Source: Nitrospinaceae bacterium (lineage in GTDB: Bacteria > Nitrospinota > Nitrospinia > Nitrospinales > Nitrospinaceae). From it: a stretch of DNA of 64,000 bases. This document shows positions 35,699-43,267 of the stretch, piece after piece. Under the pieces are notes generated by a model, which saw only the letters and a list, made by a program, of their open reading frames with translations, did not search any database and was not told where the DNA came from. Positions within the stretch are counted from its first letter, which is position 1. Every line of letters begins with the position of its first letter. The translations under genes were made by a program, and so were the position numbers. The stretch is from NCBI GenBank assembly GCA_029261535.1, contig JAJDBF010000031.1:35577-99576 (forward strand). The letters are read 5' to 3'.

Positions 35699-36664
35699 AT
35701 GGAACCCCTTCCCCGTCTCGCGATCACCATGGGCGATCCCGCAGGTGTCGGCCCGGAAGTCATCGTCAAGGCACTCCAAACTCAGCCGGACAATTGTCGC
35801 CCGGTTGTCATTGGCGATCGGCGCATCCTTAATGACACAGCTAGCAAATTGCCGCTGTCCTCTGCTGCTCTGGATGCTGTCGAGATCATCGATCTTGGCA
35901 ACGTCCCGGAAAATTTATCCCGCGGCGGGCCTTCCAAAGAAAGCGGCACCGCATCCGTCGACTATATAAAAAAAGCGGTTGATCTCGCCATGCAACAGGA
36001 AGTGGATGCCATCGTCACCGCGCCCATCAGCAAGGAAGCCCTGCACCTTGCGGGTCATAACTATCCGGGACACACTGAACTTTTAGCCGATCTCACCGGC
36101 GCACCGTATTCGCTATTAATGCTAGCCTCGGATGACATGCGCGTCGTCCTCACCACCACGCACGTTGCGCTTGCCGACGTGTACTCGTTGATCACCCACG
36201 AGCGGGTATTGCGCACGATCAAGTTAACGCAGGAATGGTTGACCGGTATCGGCATTAAACATCCGCGCATCGCGGTTACCGGACTCAACCCGCACTGCGG
36301 CGATGGCGGTGTGTTTGGCAAGGAAGAGGAACATTCAATCGTTCCGGCCATCAAGGAAGCGCAGTCTTTCGGCTGGGATATCGCCGGTCCCTTTTCCGCT
36401 GATGCTTTGTTTGGCCGTTACCAGCCGGGGCAATACGATACCATCGTCACCATGTATCACGACCAGGGCATGATCCCCATTAAAATGGCGGCGCAGGATC
36501 GCGCAGTCAATGTCACTTTAGGTCTGCCCATCATCCGCACATCCGTCGACCACGGCACCGCCTACGATATCGCCGGGCGCGGTCTGGCCAAAGCTAACAG
36601 CCTGATCCATGCCCTCAATCTTGCGACGAAACTGTCGCGCCAGATGCTGACGGCTATTAAATGA
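35699..36664 (+). CDS. pdxA: 4-hydroxythreonine-4-phosphate dehydrogenase
   Basis: From ATG 35699 (MEPLPRLAITMGDPAGVGPE) it has 321 residues, typical of PdxA, which oxidises 4-phosphohydroxy-threonine in pyridoxal phosphate synthesis. GDPAGVGPEV near the N-terminus, the metal-ligand region HNYPGHTELLADLTG (about 121-135), GLNPHCGDGG (about 201-210) and YHDQGMIPIKM (about 252-262, metal histidine) are all intact. The frame is open further upstream, but any earlier start lies inside the pckA terminator. The stop overlaps rsmA as ATGA, beginning a three-gene operon pdxA-rsmA-cobA/hemD; pdxA next to rsmA is also seen in gamma-proteobacteria. Confidence 0.95.
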   Translation: MEPLPRLAITMGDPAGVGPEVIVKALQTQPDNCRPVVIGDRRILNDTASKLPLSSAALDAVEIIDLGNVPENLSRGGPSKESGTASVDYIKKAVDLAMQQEVDAIVTAPISKEALHLAGHNYPGHTELLADLTGAPYSLLMLASDDMRVVLTTTHVALADVYSLITHERVLRTIKLTQEWLTGIGIKHPRIAVTGLNPHCGDGGVFGKEEEHSIVPAIKEAQSFGWDIAGPFSADALFGRYQPGQYDTIVTMYHDQGMIPIKMAAQDRAVNVTLGLPIIRTSVDHGTAYDIAGRGLAKANSLIHALNLATKLSRQMLTAIK

Positions 36665-37452
36665 AAAGACGCAAACAACCCTTCGGACAAAATTATCTGG
36701 TCGATCTCACCGCCGCCAAAGAGATCGTGCATCTGGCGCATGTGCGCAATGATGGCTGTCTGGTCGAGATCGGCCCCGGCAAAGGCGTTCTCACGCATGA
36801 CCTTCTGCCGCTGACCTCGAAACTCATCGCCCTAGAAATCGATCCCATCCTGTGCCGTGAGCTGAAAAAGAAATACGGCGACCGCGACAACTTTCATCTT
36901 GAGCAGGTGGACGCCCTGAAAGTGGACTTCGGAAAACTGGCACCGCGTTTCCAGGTGGTGTCCAATCTGCCTTATTACGCCGCGACCCCTATCATCAAAC
37001 GCCTCATCCATTTTCGGAAACATATCGAGAACATGACCCTGATGTTGCAACGGGAAGTGGCGGCGCGGATGACGGCCAAACCGGGCACACGGGAATACGG
37101 ATCGCTCACGCTGTTCGTTCAGTATCATTGCGAAGCCAAACGTCTGCTGGAAGTTGGAGCCGAATGTTTTTTTCCGAAGCCGAAGGTAGAGTCCACCGTC
37201 ATTCGCCTCACCCCACGTGAGCTTCCGCCGGTGGTGGTTAACAGCGAGACCAATCTGTTCCAACTGATTCACTCCGCCTTCCTGCACAAACGCAAAACCC
37301 TGCGCAATAATTTAAAGGAAGTGAATGGACGGTTTCACATCGAGATGTCGACCATCGAGAAAATGGGAATCGATCCAAGCCAGCGTGCCGAGGAATTGAC
37401 GCTGAAACAATTCGCGCAAATCACCAACGCGCTGGAAATCAAAAATGGCTGA
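36661..37452 (+). CDS. rsmA: 16S rRNA adenine-N6,N6-dimethyltransferase
   Basis: This 263-residue protein is KsgA/RsmA, which dimethylates two adjacent adenines near the 3' end of 16S rRNA. FGQNYLVDLTAAKEIV (9-24), SAM motif I LVEIGPGKGVLTHDLL (about 37-52) and the NLPYYAATPIIKRLI catalytic motif IV (about 102-116) are present. The FFPKPKVESTVIRL segment (about 171-184) is typical. It is coupled to pdxA by ATGA and overlaps cobA/hemD by eight bases. Confidence 0.95.
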   Translation: MKRRKQPFGQNYLVDLTAAKEIVHLAHVRNDGCLVEIGPGKGVLTHDLLPLTSKLIALEIDPILCRELKKKYGDRDNFHLEQVDALKVDFGKLAPRFQVVSNLPYYAATPIIKRLIHFRKHIENMTLMLQREVAARMTAKPGTREYGSLTLFVQYHCEAKRLLEVGAECFFPKPKVESTVIRLTPRELPPVVVNSETNLFQLIHSAFLHKRKTLRNNLKEVNGRFHIEMSTIEKMGIDPSQRAEELTLKQFAQITNALEIKNG

Positions 37453-38977
37453 CGCTCCCTCCCCAACAGGAACCGTCGCGCTGGTCGGAGCCGGTCCCGG
37501 AGATCCTGGGCTCATCACGGTGAGAGGCCGCGACTGGCTGGGACGCGCCGATGTGGTGGTCTACGATTATCTCGCCAACGAACGCCTTTTGAAATTCGCA
37601 CCGGATCAAGCTGAGATAATTTACGCGGGAAAAAAAGAAGGCGTTGTCACCCTCACCCAAAATAAAATCACCGACCTGTTGATAGAAAAAGCCCGGCAGG
37701 GAAAAAACGTCGTCCGGCTCAAGGGCGGCGATCCGTTTCTCTTCGGTCGCGGCGGTGAAGAAGCCTCTGCCCTGGCCGAGGCCGGTGTCCCGTTTGTTAT
37801 CGTGCCGGGGGTGGCCTCCCCCATCGGCGTGTCTGCCTATGCCGGGATTCCGCTGACCCATCGCGACTGTTCATCGACCGTCTCCATCGTCACTGGTAGC
37901 AATGAAAAAGGAAATGAAGACCTGCACCTCGACTGGGAAAAAATTGCCAGCCGAAGTGGCACGCTGGTGTTCCTGATGGGGGCGCGCAAACTGAAACGCA
38001 TTTCAGCCAAACTGATGGAACACGGCAAAGCACCGGAGACACCCATCGCCGTCATCCAATGGGGCACCACCTTCCGCCAGAAAACCTGGAAGGGCACGTT
38101 GGAAAGTATCATCGAAACCGCAAGCCGCGAAACCATCACTCCGCCGGCACTCACCATCGTTGGCGAAGTGGTCGACCTCAAGCTCAATATCGACTGGTTT
38201 GAATCGCGCCCTCTGTTTGGTAAATCGGTCGTGATCACCCGCGCCGGAAATCAGGCGGATGGTTTCATCGAACAACTGTTTGAACGAGGTGCAGAACCTT
38301 TATTGTTTCCCGTCATTGAAATGGTGCCACCGGATGACCCCGGCCCACTCGATCAGGCGATCCAACATCTGGGTCAATATCATGGTGTGATCTTCACCAG
38401 CGTCAATGGCGTGCGCTGGTTCATGAAACGGCTGAAACAGCAGGGGCTGGATATTCGCGAACTCAAGGGAGTTCGCCTTTATTGTATCGGACCCAAAACC
38501 GGGCAAGCAGTGCAGGACCTCGGCATCCGCGTTGATGTCGTGCCGGAAGAATTTGTGGCGGAATCGCTCATCAAACACATCGGGCAGGAGGCTCTTGCTG
38601 GCAAACGCTTCCTGCTACCACGAGCGCAAGTGGCGCGTGAAGTATTGCCCGAACAACTGCGCAAGCTGGGTGCGACGATTGATGTCGCGCCCACTTACAA
38701 AACTATCCTGCCGGATACCGACATCTCGAACCTTAAAGAACGACTCAAGGCAGGCACAATTGATGTCATCACCTTCACCTCCTCCTCCACTGTCAAAAAC
38801 TTTGTAGAGATGATCGGACCTGAGTTGAAAGATTCACTCAAGCAGGTGACGCTGGCCTGTATCGGCCCGGTCACCGCAAAGACCGCCGAAAACCTGAGTC
38901 TGACTGTTGGCATACAAGCGAAAGACTACACCGTCGATGGACTACTCACTGCCATGGAATCCCATTTCCGGACCTAG
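37445..38977 (+). CDS. cobA-hemD: Uroporphyrinogen-III C-methyltransferase / uroporphyrinogen-III synthase fusion
   Basis: This 510-residue fusion has residues about 10-250 as CobA/SUMT: VGAGPGDPGLITVRGRDWL (14-32), VRLKGGDPFLFGRGGEE (about 92-108) and PGVASPIGVSAYAGIPLTHR. It makes precorrin-2 for sirohaem and cobalamin. Residues about 260-510 are HemD (GKSVVITRAGNQADGFIEQL; VIFTSVNGVRWFMKRL; ITFTSSSTVKNFVEMIG), which closes the tetrapyrrole ring. The fusion directs flux toward sirohaem/B12, fitting the B12-type radical SAM genes nearby and the cys genes downstream. The stop TAG lies within the terminal repeat of a MITE-like element (38974-39174). Confidence 0.94.
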   Translation: MADAPSPTGTVALVGAGPGDPGLITVRGRDWLGRADVVVYDYLANERLLKFAPDQAEIIYAGKKEGVVTLTQNKITDLLIEKARQGKNVVRLKGGDPFLFGRGGEEASALAEAGVPFVIVPGVASPIGVSAYAGIPLTHRDCSSTVSIVTGSNEKGNEDLHLDWEKIASRSGTLVFLMGARKLKRISAKLMEHGKAPETPIAVIQWGTTFRQKTWKGTLESIIETASRETITPPALTIVGEVVDLKLNIDWFESRPLFGKSVVITRAGNQADGFIEQLFERGAEPLLFPVIEMVPPDDPGPLDQAIQHLGQYHGVIFTSVNGVRWFMKRLKQQGLDIRELKGVRLYCIGPKTGQAVQDLGIRVDVVPEEFVAESLIKHIGQEALAGKRFLLPRAQVAREVLPEQLRKLGATIDVAPTYKTILPDTDISNLKERLKAGTIDVITFTSSSTVKNFVEMIGPELKDSLKQVTLACIGPVTAKTAENLSLTVGIQAKDYTVDGLLTAMESHFRT

Positions 38978-39174
38978 CAGGTTGCTGAAAAAGTCTTTTT
39001 TTCGAGCATTCCTCTGATTGTCACATTCAAGAACGCGAATAGCGGTTCTTGAACAAGAGTGCCTGTCCTTACCCTGTCGAAGTGTGCCCTTGATAGTAAA
39101 GGCTGTCAGCGGACCTTAATAGATTCATGTAATCCATTTTTGCCTTCGAAAATAGTTTTTCAGCAACCTGCTAG
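38974..39174. mobile_element. MITE-like element with 19-bp perfect terminal inverted repeats
   Basis: CTAGCAGGTTGCTGAAAAA at 38974-38992 is repeated in perfect inverted form at 39156-39174. The element is 201 bp and non-coding. The outer CTAG may be the duplicated target. It contains a nested 28-bp palindrome (39026-39053). No transposase is encoded, so it would need one in trans. Confidence 0.85.
39026..39053. repeat. 28-bp palindrome (TTCAAGAAC / GTTCTTGAA family), copy 2
   Basis: Perfect 9-base arms TTCAAGAAC and GTTCTTGAA flank GCGAATAGCG. It is nested in the MITE-like element. Confidence 0.85.
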
Positions 39175-39274
39175 CGGTCGGCAGACGGCGAGCGGACTTT
39201 GGGAAACTGAAAGTCCTTAAGTCATATCCCATGCAACCAACGTAGACTGTGCGCCGCCCCCCCCCCTTAAGCCC

Positions 39275-39459
39275 GAGGAGCTTTGCATTACTCAAAAATA
39301 AAAGCAAAGTCCAAGGCGAGATTCTTCGCTGATGCTCAGAATGACAGTTCGTTGATTTTATTTTTCACCCTGAGCTGATAGCCTGTCCTGAGCTTGTCGA
39401 AGGAAAGAGCGACACCCGCTTTTCAGTCCCTCAAAAAGTACTTATGCAAAGTTCTCCCC
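39275..39459 (+). repeat. Dispersed repeat family A, full copy
   Basis: It starts GAGGAGCTTTGCATTACTC and ends TTATGCAAAGTTCTCC, which are imperfect inverted ends. The core has GGCGAGATTCTTCGC, CAGAATGACAGTTCGTTGAT and CCTGTCCTGAGCTTGTCGAA. Confidence 0.85.
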
Positions 39460-39487
39460 ACTATAGTCAGCCCTACCGAACTAACCC

Positions 39488-39547
39488 TTGACATCAGCTC
39501 CCCTCCCCCCATAATCACTTGACAGAATCTTTTGGGGAAGATTTTAT
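39488..39547 (+). promoter_or_regulatory. Two tandem sigma-70 promoters
   Basis: P1: TTGACA (39488-39493), 16-base spacer, CATAAT (39510-39515). P2: TTGACA (39519-39524), 17-base spacer, TTTTAT (39542-39547). Both -35 boxes are perfect consensus. They drive the secreted repeat protein at 39609. Confidence 0.75.
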
Positions 39548-39553
39548 TTGAAT

Positions 39554-39577
39554 GCCGAAAGTCTTTTTACTTTCGGC
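39554..39577 (+). promoter_or_regulatory. 5' leader stem-loop
   Basis: GCCGAAAG (39554-39561) pairs perfectly with CTTTCGGC (39570-39577) around an 8-base loop. It lies between the promoters and the ribosome-binding site, and such hairpins commonly protect abundant mRNAs from 5' decay. Confidence 0.7.
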
Positions 39578-39608
39578 AATACCAGATAAATTTTGGGAGG
39601 AGTCCATC

Positions 39609-41003
39609 ATGAAAAATTTTCTACGTGGGGGTATCGTATTATTTATCATGCTTGCCCTTGCTTTACCGGCACAAGCACAAACAGTGGAAGAACGATTGAC
39701 AGCTCTTGAAGGTCAGATGGCGAATGTTGAGTTGCTATCCACTCAACTCTTTACTTTATTTTCCGCCTTGCAACCGGACATCGTTGCTATCCTCAATGCC
39801 CTGTCCGCTCAGGCACTGGATGTTGCTGTCTTGCAGGCCAATATGACAGCGGTGCAGGCCAGTCAGGGAACACAGGACACCGCAATTACGGCGTTGCAAA
39901 CCGATACTGGTGAATTGCAGACGCGTTTCAGCGGGGTCACCCGCTCGACCAACACATTACTCTTCACTGACATGAACCTGCAGGTGGTGTCCGGTTCCGG
40001 CACCACCAATGGCGTGGTCAACGGCAAGGGCAACGTCATCATCGGCTACAACGAGGCCATATTTCCTTATCTAGGGGCAGGACTCCCTGTTCGCAACCAC
40101 ACCGGGTCGCACAACCTGATCGTCGGCAAAGGGTTAAACTATTCCAGCTACGGTGCCGTGGTCTCCGGTCTCGATAATATCTCGGATGCGCAATACGCTT
40201 CTCTTATCGGGGGTAACCGCAACCAGGCTTCCGGGGATTTTTCAACGGTCACCGGTGGCCTCAGAAACTGGGCGAGAGCCTCGTCCTATGCCAGTGTCAG
40301 TGGCGGACAAAACAACATTGCTACCGGCATTGCCTCAAGCGTCAGTGGTGGCGATGGCAACACCGCGTCAAGTCTGGCATCGAGTGTCAGTGGCGGTCAA
40401 GGCAACAGAGCAAGAGTTCAATCCTATTCCAGCGTCAGCGGCGGACGAAACAACACCGCTTCCGGCATTGCTTCTAGTGTCAGTGGCGGACTGAACAACA
40501 CCGCCATCAACACGACGACAAATATTAGCGGGGGTAGCAACAACTCTGCCAATGGCGGCGGTTCAAGCATTAGCGGTGGTCTAAACAACATTGCTTTCGG
40601 AGTGAATGCCAGTGTCAGTGGTGGGGAGGACAATAATGCCTTTGGTTCGGCTTCATCCGTCAGTGGTGGTCAGGATAATACTTCTAATGGTCCACATACC
40701 AGTGTCAGCGGCGGATTAAGTAATAATGCTAATGGTGGATTTTCCAGCATCAGCGGCGGTGGTGGCAACACCGCTTCCGGAATTCAGTCCAGCGTCAGCG
40801 GCGGTCTGCTAAATACCGCTTCCGGGCAGAACTCCAGCATCTCTGGCGGGCGAACCAATGCCGCTTCCGGAGTTAATGCCAGCGTTAGCGGTGGAGCGGA
40901 AAATACCGCTTCTGGATCAGGTTCAACCATAGGCGGTGGATTTCAGCGAGCAGTTATCAGTCTTTTTGACTGGCGTGCGGGTGGACTTTTCCAATCGCAA
41001 TAG
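39609..41003 (+). CDS. Secreted pentadecapeptide-repeat protein, YadA-head-like
   Basis: From ATG 39609, with GGGAGGAG six bases upstream, it has 464 residues. A signal peptide (FLRGGIVLFIMLALALPAQA, cleaved after AQA) is followed by a coiled-coil-like region (about 25-120, ERLTALEGQMANVELL). About 15 repeats follow, mostly of 15 residues, with consensus SVSGGxxNTASGxxS (about 190-450). The repeats suggest a left-handed beta-roll resembling trimeric autotransporter heads. However, the C-terminus (FDWRAGGLFQSQ) is not an outer-membrane barrel, so it may be released or held by the coiled coil. Two promoters, a leader hairpin, a strong ribosome-binding site and a terminator suggest high expression. 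Ligand and function are unknown. Confidence 0.8.
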   Translation: MKNFLRGGIVLFIMLALALPAQAQTVEERLTALEGQMANVELLSTQLFTLFSALQPDIVAILNALSAQALDVAVLQANMTAVQASQGTQDTAITALQTDTGELQTRFSGVTRSTNTLLFTDMNLQVVSGSGTTNGVVNGKGNVIIGYNEAIFPYLGAGLPVRNHTGSHNLIVGKGLNYSSYGAVVSGLDNISDAQYASLIGGNRNQASGDFSTVTGGLRNWARASSYASVSGGQNNIATGIASSVSGGDGNTASSLASSVSGGQGNRARVQSYSSVSGGRNNTASGIASSVSGGLNNTAINTTTNISGGSNNSANGGGSSISGGLNNIAFGVNASVSGGEDNNAFGSASSVSGGQDNTSNGPHTSVSGGLSNNANGGFSSISGGGGNTASGIQSSVSGGLLNTASGQNSSISGGRTNAASGVNASVSGGAENTASGSGSTIGGGFQRAVISLFDWRAGGLFQSQ

Positions 41004-41038
41004 CTCCATAAAATCCAAAACTACTCGGCAATCCGAAC

Positions 41039-41076
41039 CGGGGGAGGCGTGTCATGCGCCTTCCCCGTTTTTTTTT
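41039..41076 (+). terminator. Rho-independent terminator of the repeat-protein gene
   Basis: CGGGGGAGGCG (41039-41049) pairs with CGCCTTCCCCG (41057-41067) across a short loop, followed by nine T. It is 35 bases after the stop. Confidence 0.88.
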
Positions 41077-41134
41077 AAACAGTTTTGCTTCAAACACAGG
41101 TTACAAATCACCCTGCTACGCCTCCCTCTTTAAA

Positions 41135-41162
41135 TTCAAGAATGCGAATAGCAGTTCTTGAA
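41135..41162. repeat. 28-bp palindrome, copy 3
   Basis: TTCAAGAAT...AGTTCTTGAA is a slightly diverged copy. The centre GCGAATAGC is conserved. Confidence 0.75.
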
Positions 41163-41213
41163 AAGGAATATCGGTTAGCACCACCCAAAACCGTTTCACA
41201 TTCGCCGTGCGCA

Positions 41214-41241
41214 TTCAAGAACGCGAACAGCGGTTCTTGAA
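41214..41241. repeat. 28-bp palindrome, copy 4
   Basis: Perfect TTCAAGAAC/GTTCTTGAA arms flank the centre GCGAACAGCG, which has one base change from copy 2. Confidence 0.8.
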
Positions 41242-41255
41242 CAAACCCTCCGCAG

Positions 41256-41450
41256 ACTGGAGCTTTCTATGACTCAAAAATTGAAAGCGAGTTTCTCGGC
41301 GAACTTTGAAATCAATGGGCAAACTAGATACTATTATCCCTCCCCTTTCAAGGGGAGGGTATGGGAGGGGTCATCAATACAACCTCCCCTGTATCCCCTC
41401 CTTCCGAAGGAGGGGAATATAAGTTTCAAGGTTATGCAAAGCTCTCCTTT
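41256..41450 (+). repeat. Dispersed repeat family B, full copy
   Basis: GGAGCTTTCTATGACTC at the left end and GGTTATGCAAAGCTCTCC at the right are imperfect inverted ends. The interior GGGGAGGGTATGGGAGGGG and CAACCTCCCCTGTATCCCC blocks match the copy at 6930-7120. Confidence 0.8.
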
Positions 41451-41514
41451 AATAAAGGGAATATAAAGTCTGCCGAAAAATATTTCTTCTTTCCGCTGGC
41501 CCTGCGCCGAGCAG

Positions 41515-41544
41515 TTGACCGGTAGTTCCCGAGTGTGTTAAAAA
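41515..41544 (+). promoter_or_regulatory. Possible sigma-70 promoter
   Basis: TTGACC (41515-41520), an 18-base spacer and TAAAAA (41539-41544) lie 31 bases before the ferritin-like gene. The -10 box is weak. Confidence 0.4.
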
Positions 41545-41575
41545 TAGCCCCAACTCAATTCAGGAAAGATGCCTC

Positions 41576-42400
41576 ATGACCACGGAAACAACGCCCATTC
41601 AGTACGGAACCGAAGCACACAAAGAACTGTTCTGCCGCCAATTCATCGACAGTCATCGCCCGTTTGAACCGAAAGATTTGCCTTGGCCTGATTTGAGTCA
41701 GGAAGTCATCGACAAGCTGGCCGGGTTCCCTATCTGGGATTACGCCATCCACACCGAGCGGCAGGTGTTCAACAAGCTGACAGCTTACGCGAAAGAAATC
41801 GAGGACCCGCTCCTGAAAGAAGCCATGGCCTTGCAAGCATATGAAGAAGGACGGCACGCTGATATTTTGAAATATTTCCTAAACCGTTATGGCATCCCGT
41901 TCAAGGAAATGCCGGACAAGCGTTTGCCGTCCAATCTGGAATGGTGCTTCATGACCACTGGTGCCGGTGAGTGCATCGATTCATTTTTTGCGTTCGGTTT
42001 CATTCAGGTATCCAAATCCACCGAGGACTATCCGATCGAGTTGATCGAGGCAATGGAGCCTATCGTTCAGGAAGAAGCGCGGCATATTTTATTCATTCAG
42101 AACTGGCTCTATTACAAGCGTTACTCCCGTTCTTTTTTAATGCAACCTTTGCATTTCCTCATCACCATGTACGCTTTCCTCGATTCCGGTATTTCACGAT
42201 TGATGGAGATGAAGGACCTCGGTGGGTCCGCCTTCACAGCGCAGGCCACCCAGTACGAGAGTTCATCAGGACTGAACGCCAAAGGGTTTATCGAACTGTG
42301 CCTCAGGGAAAACAAACGTCGGCTGGCCCCTTATGATAAACGGCTGGCGCGGCCCAAACTGATCCCGCGTGTGATGGGGCTGGTACGCCACGCTCTGTAA
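41576..42400 (+). CDS. Ferritin-like diiron protein
   Basis: This 274-residue, mostly helical protein has two ExxH-type metal motifs. LQAYEEGRHADILKYFLNRY (about 89-108) and PIVQEEARHILFIQNWLYYK (about 162-181) each give the E-x2-H pair expected for a di-iron four-helix site. Glutamates in AIHTERQVFN and GAGECIDSF lie in the helices before each motif. It is probably a soluble oxidase, hydroxylase or iron-handling protein; I cannot assign a substrate. AGGAAAG precedes ATG 41576 by about eight bases. The downstream parvulin gene follows after about 100 bases and may be co-transcribed. Confidence 0.78.
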   Translation: MTTETTPIQYGTEAHKELFCRQFIDSHRPFEPKDLPWPDLSQEVIDKLAGFPIWDYAIHTERQVFNKLTAYAKEIEDPLLKEAMALQAYEEGRHADILKYFLNRYGIPFKEMPDKRLPSNLEWCFMTTGAGECIDSFFAFGFIQVSKSTEDYPIELIEAMEPIVQEEARHILFIQNWLYYKRYSRSFLMQPLHFLITMYAFLDSGISRLMEMKDLGGSAFTAQATQYESSSGLNAKGFIELCLRENKRRLAPYDKRLARPKLIPRVMGLVRHAL

Positions 42401-42503
42401 TCCCGTCCGCTCCCCTATTGCTCTTGGCGATTTCCCGCTGACGGGATACAATGGTGCATCACCTGAATCCAAACGGCCTACCCGCCACTTCCAATAATTT
42501 CTT

Positions 42504-42860
42504 ATGACCATGCGTTCCATTAAAGTGAGCCACATTCTGTTGACCACCGAAGAACTGGCGGTCACCATCTACGACTCCCTCAAGGAAACTGAAGACACGC
42601 AGGAGTTGCTGTTCCGGATGTTCAGGAAACTGGCCGCCAAATACAGTGCCTGCGCTTCGCGCAACAAGGGCGGGGACATCGGTTTCATCGAGTTCAACAC
42701 CAATGCACGTGAACTGGAAGAAGCCGCCATGGCCACTCCGGTCGGCGTGGTGGGAGGACCGATCCAAAGCAAGTTCGGCTATCACGTTTTCCTGGTCACC
42801 GAGGAAGAAGAACTGGGCGATATGGGAATCGATGGTCTGCATTCGGTGGGCATCAAATAA
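42504..42860 (+). CDS. Parvulin-type (PpiC) peptidyl-prolyl isomerase, cytoplasmic
   Basis: This 118-residue single parvulin domain catalyses cis-trans isomerisation of Xaa-Pro bonds. IKVSHILLTTEELA (6-19), KYSACASRNKGGDIGFIEFN (about 46-65) and GPIQSKFGYHVFLVTEEEE (about 85-103) are the conserved strands and the active-site histidine loop. It has no signal peptide or membrane segment, unlike PrsA/SurA, so it is a free-standing cytosolic isomerase. ATG 42510 is an alternative start. It ends one base before the next start (TAACATG). Confidence 0.88.
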   Translation: MTMRSIKVSHILLTTEELAVTIYDSLKETEDTQELLFRMFRKLAAKYSACASRNKGGDIGFIEFNTNARELEEAAMATPVGVVGGPIQSKFGYHVFLVTEEEELGDMGIDGLHSVGIK

Positions 42861-42861
42861 C

Positions 42862-43248
42862 ATGGCTATCAATGGAATTCATCACGTTGCTTTGAATGTG
42901 CGGGACCTCGACCGCGCCGAAACATTTTATACCGAAGTCATGGGCTTCACCGTCACCCACAGGTTCAGCAAGGGGCTCCGGCACATCATGCTGTTCACCG
43001 GCAACTCGCACCTCGCTCTGTTCGAGGCACCAGAACTGGACACCACCTCAGCCATCGACACACTCAGTGAAGAGGGTTATCAGCATCTGGCTTTTGGAAT
43101 CAGTCCGAAAGAATTTGACAGCGTTGTTGCTCAACTGAAAGAACAGGTGGCGGATGTTGATGGTCCTGTGAAACGGGGAGCCGGTCAGTCGGTTTACTTT
43201 AACGACCCGGATGGCAACCCCCTGGAAATCCATTGCGACAAAGACTGA
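42862..43248 (+). CDS. VOC-superfamily (glyoxalase/dioxygenase-like) protein
   Basis: This 128-residue protein has two beta-alpha-beta-beta-beta modules. INGIHHVALNVRDLDRAETFYTEVMGF at the start gives the first metal histidine, LALFEAPE an acid, GYQHLAFGI the second histidine, and VYFNDPDGNPLEIHCD the last glutamate. The set matches glyoxalase I, fosfomycin-resistance and dioxygenase relatives; the exact reaction cannot be told. It directly follows the parvulin gene and is followed after 19 bases by mqnC, so the three are probably one operon. Confidence 0.88.
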   Translation: MAINGIHHVALNVRDLDRAETFYTEVMGFTVTHRFSKGLRHIMLFTGNSHLALFEAPELDTTSAIDTLSEEGYQHLAFGISPKEFDSVVAQLKEQVADVDGPVKRGAGQSVYFNDPDGNPLEIHCDKD

Positions 43249-43267
43249 ACCTCTCTCATCCCCCGCT

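Larger units (their letters stand above)
38978..39608. other. Gene-free stretch: nested repeats, then promoters of the secreted repeat protein
   Basis: In order it holds the MITE-like element (to 39174), a polypyrimidine run (C10, around 39257), a full family A repeat (39275-39459), two tandem promoters (39488-39547) and a leader hairpin (39554-39577). No gene is seen. Confidence 0.75.
41004..41575. other. Gene-free stretch: terminator, palindromes and family B repeat
   Basis: It contains the terminator at 41039-41076, two 28-bp palindromes (41135 and 41214), a family B repeat (41256-41450) and a promoter-like pair (41515-41544) for the next gene. No coding sequence is seen. Confidence 0.7.

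Noticed and set aside
40200..40950. Regular 45-bp DNA periodicity, considered as a CRISPR array
   Set aside because: The periodicity is in-frame protein repeat coding (15 residues) without spacer-like unique segments, and no cas gene is present.
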